Positions 16,163-24,000 of a stretch of 64,000 nucleotides of DNA are shown one piece after another; the first letter of the stretch is position 1, and each line of letters starts with the position of its first letter. Source of the stretch: an uncultured Prevotella sp. (GTDB lineage: Bacteria; Bacteroidota; Bacteroidia; Bacteroidales; Bacteroidaceae); assembly GCA_944321645.1 (NCBI GenBank), contig CALUMB010000003.1:27378-91377 (forward strand), in the 5' to 3' direction. Below the pieces are notes generated by a model that saw only the letters and a list, made by a program, of their open reading frames with translations, was not told where the DNA came from and searched no databases. A program made the translations under genes and the position numbers.

Positions 16163-16351
16163 ATGAAAAAGGAATATATAAAGCCGGAAATGACGGCACT
16201 GAAAATGGAAACCGAAGGCATGATAGCCGCGTCGGTGAACTTTGTAGGCAGGGATAATGGTACGGCCGATATGAACAATTGGGGCGCCACCGACAATGCC
16301 GACTCGAAACTCCACCGCTTCGACGTGTGGGGCCTTGACGAAGAAGAATAG
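16163..16351 (+). CDS. Small MKKEYIKPEM-type protein, 62 residues
   Basis: A 62-residue protein with a charged start (MKKEYIKPEMTALKMETEGM), a short AASVNFVG core, a Gly/Asn/Asp-rich middle and an acidic end. There is no signal peptide or membrane segment. Small proteins beginning MKK-x-YxKPxM and carrying a (M/L)(I/L)A-x-S box recur through Prevotella-like genomes, usually unannotated. This one fits that pattern and lies 36 bases after the mosaic secreted-protein gene on the same strand. The leader-like N-terminus and Gly-rich tail resemble RiPP precursors, but no modifying enzyme (radical SAM, YcaO, LanM) is nearby, so that is speculative. ATG at 16163, preceded by an A-rich tract. Confidence 0.7.
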   Translation: MKKEYIKPEMTALKMETEGMIAASVNFVGRDNGTADMNNWGATDNADSKLHRFDVWGLDEEE

Positions 16352-16441
16352 TAATGTTTTGGCAATAGCGATTGCAAAAATAGATAGATTCAGAAAATGC
16401 CGCGCATTCCTGCACGGCTTTGTAGAAACATTATTTTGTGG

Positions 16442-16473
16442 CCGGGCTGTCCGTGAGGATGGCCCGGTTTTTT
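16442..16473 (+). terminator. Rho-independent terminator
   Basis: Stem CCGGGC...GCCCGG extended inwards through TCC/GGA with a GTGA loop, then TTTTTT. It closes the mosaic gene/small gene unit. Confidence 0.85.
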
Positions 16474-16482
16474 ATAAGAAGA

Positions 16483-16518
16483 AGCCCCTCTCGCCTTTGG
16501 TGGAGACCGAGAGGGGCT
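16483..16518. repeat. 11-bp hairpin AGCCCCTCTCG / CGAGAGGGGCT
   Basis: A perfect 11-bp inverted repeat with a 14-base loop lies 10 bases after the terminator and is followed by GGGAGAGGTTG. Similar CCCCTC-type hairpins with trailing G-rich text occur at 20768 and 29809. Confidence 0.7.
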
Positions 16519-16552
16519 GGGAGAGGTTGCTGTTTTTATTTTCCTGAAATTC

Positions 16553-16584
16553 TTTCTCTCTTTCGTTGGTATTGTGTATCTTTG
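16553..16584 (+). promoter_or_regulatory. Promoter of the BASS-type transporter gene
   Basis: The -33 element TTTC (one mismatch to TTTG, 16553-16556), a 20-base spacer and the -7 element TATCTTTG (16577-16584). The predicted leader is about 25 bases. Confidence 0.65.
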
Positions 16585-16612
16585 CATTTCAAGAAGCAAT
16601 TGATAGGCGGAT

Positions 16613-17572
16613 ATGAACGTTTTGTCATTCATAAAGCGTTGGTCGCTCATGGTGGCGTTGTGCTTTGGCACGGCGGTTTACTTCCTCTTTGCCGGCGTGC
16701 CGGTGCTCGTGCCGTTGGGCGAGGCCGTAGAGCCGTATGTGGAGGGCGTGCTGCCTGTGCTGCTCTTCGCGCTGCTCTTCGTCACGTTTTGCAAGATAGA
16801 CGCCCGCGACCTTCGCCTGCGTCGCTGGCACGTTTGGCTCGAGCTGCTTCGCCTCGCGCTGTGCGGGCTGTTGGTGTGGGGCGTGGTGCGCTCCACGGGG
16901 CTGCACTCGCGGCTCGTGCTCACGGGCGTGTTCGTCTGCGTGGCCTGCCCCACGGCAGCCGCAGCTGCTGTGGTGACGGAGAAGCTTGGCGGCAGCATCG
17001 GGTCGATGACGATTTTCACCATCGTGGACAATGCCCTCACGGCCATTGCCGTGCCGCTCTTCCTGCCCTTGGTGGAGCGCGACGCGGGCGTGGCCTTCGG
17101 CGAGGCGTCGCTCATGGTGCTTGGCCATGTGGCCCCCGTGCTCGTCGGGCCGCTGCTGCTGGCGTGGCTGTGCCGCAGGGTGGCGCCGCGCGTGGCCTCG
17201 GCCATAGCCGGGGTACACAACCTGGCTTTCTACATGTGGTGCGTCAACCTCTCGATAGTCACGGGCGTCACCGTGCGCAACATCATCCACGCCGAGGTGT
17301 CGGGCGGCGTGCTATGGCTGCTGCTGCTCGCGCCGCTGGCCGTGGCGCTCGGCCTCTTTGCCATAGGCAAGGGCGTGGGCCATGCCATGGGCGACGCCGT
17401 GAGCGCCGGGCAGGCCATGGGGCAGAAGAACACCGTGGTGGGCATCTGGCTCGCGCTGACGTTCCTCGACCCGCTGGCCGCGCTCGCCCCGGGGGCATAC
17501 GTGATATGGCAGAACATGGTGAACGCATGGCAGATATGGTATAAGGAGAAGTACGGCACGGTGAAGTGGTGA
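16613..17572 (+). CDS. BASS-type (bile acid:sodium symporter-like) membrane transporter
   Basis: A 319-residue integral membrane protein with nine to ten hydrophobic segments. Landmarks of the BASS fold are VFVCVACPTAAAAAVVTEKLGGS (about 103-125), which resembles the first broken-helix region, and the later SAGQAMGQKNTVVGIWLALTFLDP (about 263-286), which resembles the second crossover (the NT-x-x-x-G-type segment). BASS relatives carry bile acids, pantoate, pyruvate or other organic anions with sodium. The substrate here cannot be told from sequence. The gene has its own promoter and short leader and is followed by polyphosphate kinase with a separate -7 element. An arsenite/permease-type function is less likely. 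ATG at 16613 chosen because MNVLSFIKRW leads into the first membrane helix. Confidence 0.72.
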   Translation: MNVLSFIKRWSLMVALCFGTAVYFLFAGVPVLVPLGEAVEPYVEGVLPVLLFALLFVTFCKIDARDLRLRRWHVWLELLRLALCGLLVWGVVRSTGLHSRLVLTGVFVCVACPTAAAAAVVTEKLGGSIGSMTIFTIVDNALTAIAVPLFLPLVERDAGVAFGEASLMVLGHVAPVLVGPLLLAWLCRRVAPRVASAIAGVHNLAFYMWCVNLSIVTGVTVRNIIHAEVSGGVLWLLLLAPLAVALGLFAIGKGVGHAMGDAVSAGQAMGQKNTVVGIWLALTFLDPLAALAPGAYVIWQNMVNAWQIWYKEKYGTVKW

Positions 17573-17638
17573 GCGGCGGGGCGGCTCGCCGTAACGCCAT
17601 CTTAACCCAGTTGTAACACAATCGTAGCATAGGAGGGC

Positions 17639-17646
17639 TAATTTTG
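17639..17646 (+). promoter_or_regulatory. -7 element TAATTTTG before ppk1
   Basis: An exact TAnnTTTG match. It ends 2 bases before the first ATG (17648), so a transcript starting about 7 bases downstream would begin inside that codon region and favour the ATG at 17672. A possible -33 (TTGT at 17611) has a 24-base spacer, longer than normal. Confidence 0.5.
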
Positions 17647-17647
17647 C

Positions 17648-19723
17648 ATGGCTAAATCAAAGACAAACAAAATGGTCAGCAAGAAAGACAGCGCGGAGGT
17701 GCGCTATGTAGAACGCGACGTTAGTTGGATGTATTTCAACCGCAGGATATTGCAGGAAGCCGAGAAGCCCGGCGTGCCGGTGCTGGAGCGGATGTCGTTC
17801 CTGGGCATCTACTCCAACAACCTCGACGAGTTTTTCCGCGTCCGCGTGGCCTCGCTCAACCGCATTGCCGACTCGAAGGACAAGGTGCCTAAGGCCGAGC
17901 GCGAGCGCGCCAAGGAGACCATAAAGGAGATAAACCGCCTGAACGCCGCCTACAACAAGGAGTTTGAGCACGCGGTGGGGGTGGTGACGGGCGAGCTTGC
18001 CAACCACGGCATACGCCTGCTGCACGAGACCGACCTTGACGAGGAGCAGAAGCTCTTCATAAAGCGGCTGTACCTCGACCGCCTGAACGGCATAACAAAC
18101 CCTGTGTGGCTCGACGAGATAAAGGAGATAGGCGACTCCTACGACGACAGCATCTACCTGGCCGTGAAGCGTTCGCAGTGGGTTGAAGGCAAGAAGAAGC
18201 CCGTGGTCATGCACGCGCTCATCAAGGTGCCTGGCCGCGAGGTGGGGCGCTTCGTCGAGCTGCCCTCGTCGGCCGACCGCCACGACATCATGTTCCTCGA
18301 CGACGTTATCCGATTCTGCCTGCCGCTCATCTTCATCGGCGGCGGCAAGTGCAGCTACGAGGCCTATTCGTTCAAGTTCACCAAAGATGCCGAGATGGAC
18401 ATCGACAACGACCTTAGCTACGGCGTGGTGCAGAAGGTGGCCAAGGGCGTGAAGAGCCGCAAGCGCGGCGAGCCTATCCGCGTCATCTACGACGAGCACA
18501 TGCCAAAGGACTTGCTGCGCAAGGTTATGTCGAAGCTCAACGTGGACCAGCTCGACACCATCGTGAGCGGTGGCCGCTACCAGAACCACAAGGACTTCAT
18601 GGCTTTCCCCGGCTGCGGCTTGAAGGAGCTGCGCTACCCGGCGTGGACGCCAATAGTAAAGCCCGAGATGGAGACGGAGGAGTGCGTGCTGGACACCATC
18701 CGCCGCAAGGACCGCTTCCTGCACGTGCCGTACCACTCGTTCAACAGCTTCATCCGCGTGCTGCGCGAGGCCGCGCTCAACCCCGACGTGAGGGAGATTC
18801 GCGCCACGCTCTACCGCCTGGCCAAGGACTCGAAGGTGGTCAACACGCTCATCTGCGCCGCCCGCAACGGCAAGAAGGTGTCGGTGGTGATAGAGCTGCT
18901 CGCCCGCTTCGACGAGGAGAGCAACATCAACTGGAGCAAGCGGATGCAGGAGGCCGGCATCGAAGTGGTGTTTGGCGTGGAGGGGCTTAAGGTACACTCT
19001 AAGCTCGTCTACATCGGGTGCAGGGGCGGCGACATAGCCTGCATAGGCACGGGCAACTTCCACGAGGGCAACGCCAAGACCTACACCGACTATATGGTGA
19101 TGACGGCCCGCCCGTCGCTCGTGCGCGAGGTGCGCAAGGTGTTCGACTTCATCCGCAAGCCGTTCAAGCCGGTGAGGTTCCGCGAGCTGCTCGTCTCGCC
19201 AAACGACATGAAGCCGCGCATACTACGCATGATAGACACCGAGATAAAGAACGCCAAGGCCGGGGCGGAGGCGTGGCTGAAGGTGAAGATAAACCACGTG
19301 ACCGACACCGACGTGGTGGCCAAGCTCTACGAGGCCGCCGCAGCCGGGGTTAAGGTGGACATCGTGCTGCGCGGCAACTGCTCGCTCGTGCCGGCGGAGA
19401 ATATGCACGTGGTGGGCATAATCGACCGCTATCTCGAACACTCGCGCATACTCATCTTTGCCAATGCCGGAAGCCCGCGCTATTTCATCGGCAGTGCCGA
19501 CTGGATGCCGCGCAACCTCGTAAACCGCGTGGAAGTGCTCACCCCGGTCTACGACGAAGACTTGCAGCGCGACCTCGCCCGCACCGTAGATTACGGCCTG
19601 CGCGACACCACCAACGGCCGCATCGTAGACGGACACGGCCGCAACGAATTGCAGCCCGGCGACCCGTTCCGCTCGCAGGAACAGCTCTACAACGACTACC
19701 TGCGGGAGGGGATGGGGATTTAA
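17648..19723 (+). CDS. ppk1: Polyphosphate kinase 1
   Basis: PPK1 makes inorganic polyphosphate from ATP by a phospho-histidine mechanism in the cytoplasm. All parts are seen: the N-terminal helical domain with RYVERDVSWMYFNRRILQEA and FLGIYSNNLDEFFRVRVAS, the head domain, and two PLD-like C-terminal domains. The phosphorylated His is His450 in GLKVHSKLVYIG and the second active-site His is His598 in RYLEHSRILIF. The basic ATP-binding contacts around RATLYRLAKDSKVVNTL are also present. At 691 residues it is full length. The start is either 17648 (MAKSKTNKM) or the in-frame ATG at 17672; the -7 element just before 17648 favours the latter. The exopolyphosphatase-type gene 133 bases downstream suggests a polyphosphate turnover pair. 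Confidence 0.96.
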   Translation: MAKSKTNKMVSKKDSAEVRYVERDVSWMYFNRRILQEAEKPGVPVLERMSFLGIYSNNLDEFFRVRVASLNRIADSKDKVPKAERERAKETIKEINRLNAAYNKEFEHAVGVVTGELANHGIRLLHETDLDEEQKLFIKRLYLDRLNGITNPVWLDEIKEIGDSYDDSIYLAVKRSQWVEGKKKPVVMHALIKVPGREVGRFVELPSSADRHDIMFLDDVIRFCLPLIFIGGGKCSYEAYSFKFTKDAEMDIDNDLSYGVVQKVAKGVKSRKRGEPIRVIYDEHMPKDLLRKVMSKLNVDQLDTIVSGGRYQNHKDFMAFPGCGLKELRYPAWTPIVKPEMETEECVLDTIRRKDRFLHVPYHSFNSFIRVLREAALNPDVREIRATLYRLAKDSKVVNTLICAARNGKKVSVVIELLARFDEESNINWSKRMQEAGIEVVFGVEGLKVHSKLVYIGCRGGDIACIGTGNFHEGNAKTYTDYMVMTARPSLVREVRKVFDFIRKPFKPVRFRELLVSPNDMKPRILRMIDTEIKNAKAGAEAWLKVKINHVTDTDVVAKLYEAAAAGVKVDIVLRGNCSLVPAENMHVVGIIDRYLEHSRILIFANAGSPRYFIGSADWMPRNLVNRVEVLTPVYDEDLQRDLARTVDYGLRDTTNGRIVDGHGRNELQPGDPFRSQEQLYNDYLREGMGI

Positions 19724-19856
19724 GGATTAGGGCCTGGGATTTAGCGCCATGCCCGCCAAGCGCCCTATGCCCCCCAAAAAAGCGTCCAGTCCTTCCTAAC
19801 GGTCATAAGCCTCCTGTAATTCACATCGGCCCTAAAAAATTAAATAAACACTATCC

Positions 19857-20759
19857 ATGGAAAATAGAAATTTCGCCGCAATCGACATAGGCTCTAACGG
19901 AGCGCGGTTGCTTATAAAAAACGTCGTGGAAGACTCTGTGGGCAACTACGAGTTCAACAAGGTGCTTTTCCTGCGCATACCCCTGCGGCTCGGCAAGGAC
20001 GTGTTCACCATCGGCGAAATATCGCCGGAGCGCGAGCGCATGATGATGTGCATGATAAAGAGCTACAAGCAGCTCATGAAACTCTACAACGTGGAGGAAT
20101 ACCGCGCCTGCGCCACCTCGGCCATGCGCGACGCTGCCAATGGACGCAAGGTGATGAAGAAAATCTTGCGCAAGACAGGCATCAACATCGAAATCATCCC
20201 CGGCAGCGAAGAGGCACGCCTGCTATGCGACAACTCCGTGGAGCTGGGCTATGCCGCCAAGGGCAACTATGCCTACATGGACGTGGGCGGCGGCAGCACC
20301 GAGATTTCAATGATTAGCGACGGGGCCATCGTGGGCAGCTGCTCTTATAACCTCGGCACGCTGCGCATACTTGGCGGGGCTGCCGAAGAGAGCACCTTCG
20401 CCCGCATGAAGGCCGAGCTTGCCGAATATGCCGCCGGCTACCCCGGCATCTCCATCATCGGCTCCGGCGGCAACATCAACAAGCTTTGCCGCATCTATGC
20501 CTCCGGCAGCGGCAAGAAGCAGAAAGACACGCTGCCCGTCGATGGGCTGCGCAAGATCTACGACGACATGAAGGCCATGACCTACCGCGAGCGCATGGAA
20601 CGATATTCGCTGAAGCCCGACCGCGCCGACGTAATCATACCTGCCGCCGAACTGTTCCTCACTGCCGCCGAAGCCCTTGGCTGCACCACAATCCGCGTGC
20701 CGAACATCTCGCTCGCCGACTGCATCATCGACCGCCTGTATAAGAAGAATCTGCAATAG
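19857..20759 (+). CDS. ppx: Ppx/GppA-family phosphatase (exopolyphosphatase-type)
   Basis: A 300-residue member of the ASKHA-fold Ppx/GppA family, which removes terminal phosphate from polyphosphate or from pppGpp. Visible motifs are FAAIDIGSNGARLLI (7-20, phosphate 1 loop), the GSEEARL segment with the catalytic Glu119, and MDVGGGSTEI (141-150, phosphate 2 loop). A later IIGSGGNINKL segment completes the fold. The length is that of the short form without the C-terminal HD domain. Its place just after ppk1 on the same strand supports a role in polyphosphate turnover over pppGpp hydrolysis, but the two activities cannot be separated by sequence alone. The ATG at 19857 directly precedes the conserved first strand. 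The 130 bases upstream hold no clear promoter. Confidence 0.9.
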   Translation: MENRNFAAIDIGSNGARLLIKNVVEDSVGNYEFNKVLFLRIPLRLGKDVFTIGEISPERERMMMCMIKSYKQLMKLYNVEEYRACATSAMRDAANGRKVMKKILRKTGINIEIIPGSEEARLLCDNSVELGYAAKGNYAYMDVGGGSTEISMISDGAIVGSCSYNLGTLRILGGAAEESTFARMKAELAEYAAGYPGISIIGSGGNINKLCRIYASGSGKKQKDTLPVDGLRKIYDDMKAMTYRERMERYSLKPDRADVIIPAAELFLTAAEALGCTTIRVPNISLADCIIDRLYKKNLQ

Positions 20760-20767
20760 CCACACGG

Positions 20768-20794
20768 CCCCTGCCCGCAAAAGTCGGGTAGGGG
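20768..20794 (+). terminator. Hairpin after the ppx gene
   Basis: Arms CCCCTGCCCG and CGGGTAGGGG pair over 10 positions (one G-T wobble) with a 7-base loop. The trailing tract is TCTCCT, so T-run support is weak. Confidence 0.55.
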
Positions 20795-20876
20795 TCTCCT
20801 AAGAGTCCTAAGCACCCTAAGCCTCTCCCTCCGCTTCTCTTTTTCTTCCTTTTTGCGTTTTTTGTGTTAATTTTTT

Positions 20877-20907
20877 ATTGGCCTAACCGAATTTTATGCT
20901 ATTTTTG
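20877..20907 (+). promoter_or_regulatory. Promoter of the PL11 gene
   Basis: The -7 element TATTTTTG (20900-20907), with ATTG as a one-mismatch -33 (20877-20880) and a 19-base spacer. It gives a leader of about 108 bases that begins with a possible GGAAC...GTTCC stem (20914-20918 with 20953-20957). Confidence 0.68.
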
Positions 20908-21021
20908 CATGACGGAACATAGTGTACCCGCCACACGATAGTGCAGGCGAGCGTTCCACATTAAATATATGCAAAATGTAAAGGAACAAATTTTATCAAT
21001 AACTATAAAAGACATCAGCGA

Positions 21022-24000
21022 ATGAAAAAACGGATCCTATCAATGATGATGTTGGGGATGTTGGCGGCTGGCGCTTCGGCGCAACGTGCCACCGACGCCT
21101 TAGACAGGGGTCTCGTCGCCATGAAGACAAGCGGCGGCGTGTTCTGTAGCTGGCGCATCCTGGGTGAGGAGTACTACGACGTGAAGTACAACATCTACCG
21201 CGACGGCACCAAGCTCAACAGCGAACCCCTCGACGTTTCAAACTTCCTCGACGCCGCCGGCACCACTTCGAGCCGGTACAGCGTGGAGGCCGTGGTGCGC
21301 GGCGTGCCGCAAGAGCACTCCAAGTCCGTGACTCCGTTTGCAAGCGGGTCAAACTATCTTGAAATCAAGATGGACCACGGCAACCTCACGAGCACCTACA
21401 TTCCCAACGATGCCTGCTGCGCCGACGTGGACGGCGACGGCGAGCTGGAAATTCTCTTGAAGTTCGACAACTCCAACGACATCAATACAGGCTACCTGCC
21501 CGGCGGATACAACGGCGAGTATGCCACCGTTGAGGTCTACAAGCTCGACGGCACCAAGCTCTGGTGGCTCGACTTCGGACCCAACATGGCCGACTTCCAG
21601 AACAACGAGAACAACATCGTGGCCTACGACTGGGACGGCGACGGAAAGGCAGAGGCCGTGATGCGCGCCGCCGACGGCACCACCATCCACATGGCCAACG
21701 GCCAGACGCACGTAGTGGGCGACCCCAACAAGAACTACCGCCCGGCAGGCCCCAATGGCGGCACTAACTTCTTCATGCACGAAGGCGCGGAATACCTGCT
21801 CTACCTCAACGGCGAGACCGGCGAGGTCTACCAGGAACTTGAATACCCGCTGAAACGCCTTGAGGACGGCGAGACCGACCTTAACGCCGCATGGGGCGAC
21901 GGCTATGGCCACCGCTCTACCAAGCACTTCTTCGGCGCACCCGTGCTCGACGGCCGCAAGCCGAGCATCTTCCTTGCCCGCGGCATCTACACCCAGCACA
22001 AGATGATTGCCCTCGACGTAGACCCCGCCACACACACTCTCACCGAGCGTTGGCGTTGGAACTGCAAGGACTCGTCGTCGCCTTGGTACGGCCAGGGCTA
22101 CCACAACTATGGCATTGCCGACGTCGACTGGGACGGGCGCGACGAAATCGTGTTCGGCTCGATGGTAATCGACGACAACGGAAATGGCCTTTCCACTTCC
22201 GGCCTCGGCCACGGCGACGCACAGCACTGCTCCGACTTCGACCCCTACACCTTCGGGCAGGAAATCTTCTGCTGCAACGAGAGCCGTCCGGGCAACAACT
22301 TCCGCGACGCCACCACATCGAAGATTTACTACCGCTACAATGCCGGCGACGACGACGGCCGCGGCATGATGGGCAAGTTCGTACGCGACATCCCCGGCGC
22401 ACAGGGCATCTCGTCCCGCGACCCGCACCTCATTGGCGCAGCCTCACACGCCGCCGTCGTGGGCTACGACAAGAGCTCGTTCAGCATAGCCGACAACTTC
22501 CGCATCTACTGGGACGGCGACCTCTGCGAGGAAACCTTCAACTACCGCAGCGGCAAGAACACCGAGGGTACTATAATCAGCGCCACCAAAGGCCAGATAG
22601 CTATCCTCTCCGGCTCGATGACCAACAACGACACGAAGGGTACGCCCTGCTATCAAGGCGATGTGTTCGGCGACTGGCGCGAGGAGGTGATCATGCGCAC
22701 GGCCAACAACAACATCCGCATCTACACCACCAACGTGGAGACGCCTTGGCGCAACTACACCCTCTGGCACGACTTCCAGTACCGCCAGGCCATGGTGTGG
22801 CAGATGTGCGGCTACAACCAGCCGCCACACGTGAGCTACTTCCTCGGCGAGATGGAGGGCATAACCATGGCGCCGCCGCCCCTCACCATGGCCGGGCGCG
22901 ACGAGATTGCCAACGGCGGAAGCATCAGCTCGGCCTACAACGACAAACATATAATAATGTGTGAGACCGGCGACATGACCGTGAGCGTGGCCGACGGCGC
23001 AAGCCCATACATCTTCACCGACAACGCCCCGACATGGACTCAAGGCCACGACGACAACAACAACATCACCACCGACACCTACACCCACACGCTCACGGGC
23101 GGCGCCTTCGCCGGCGCGATGCGCCTCGTCAAGCAGGGCAGCGGCGTGCTCGTGTTGCCTAACGTCACCCAGACTTACACCGGCAGCACCGACGTGTGGG
23201 GCGGCACACTCAGCTTCGACGGCACGCTCCAGTCGAGCCGCCTCTGGCTCAACCGCCACACGAGGCTCGTCTCCGACGGCGGCAAGTTCCTTAAGGGCAT
23301 ACAGGCCGACTACAACGCCACCATCGTTCCCGGCGGCGAGAAGAACATTGGCACCATCGAGTCCGACTCGCTCATCCTCAACTTCGGCTCGCGCCTGCTC
23401 ATCGACCTCTTCAGCGACGGTATTGCATCCGACTGCGTGAAGGCCAACGTGCTCAAGATTGGGAAGGTGGACTGGAAGAACGGCCCGCAGTACTCCACAC
23501 CGGTGCTTGAGTTCGTATGCACTCCTGCCGAGGGCGAAGAGCGCATTGCCGAGGGCAAGTACCTCATCGGCGAGTTCGGCAGCATCGAGGGCAACCTCGA
23601 CGACCTCGTTATCGAGGGCCTGAACAGCCAGCGCAAGGCCCTCACCTACGAGGACGGCAAGCTCTACCTCACCATCGAGAACTTCAACCCGGGCAACGTC
23701 ACATGGATTGGAGCCGAGAGCGCAGAGTGGAACGTTGACCTCGCGTCCAACTTCCGCGTAGACGGTAGCGAAGACGTCCGCTCGTTCGTACAGGGCGATG
23801 CCGTGACGTTCGACGACAACGCTTCCGTTACCGATGTTGTCATCAACGGTTCTGTTGCCCCGAAGAGCGTGGTGTTCAACAACTCCGTTAAGAACTTCAC
23901 CATCAGCGGCGACAGCATCTCCGGCGACCCGACTATCACTAAGGGTGGTACTGGCTCTGTTACTATTAATAATGTGAACCACACGGGCAACACCACCATC

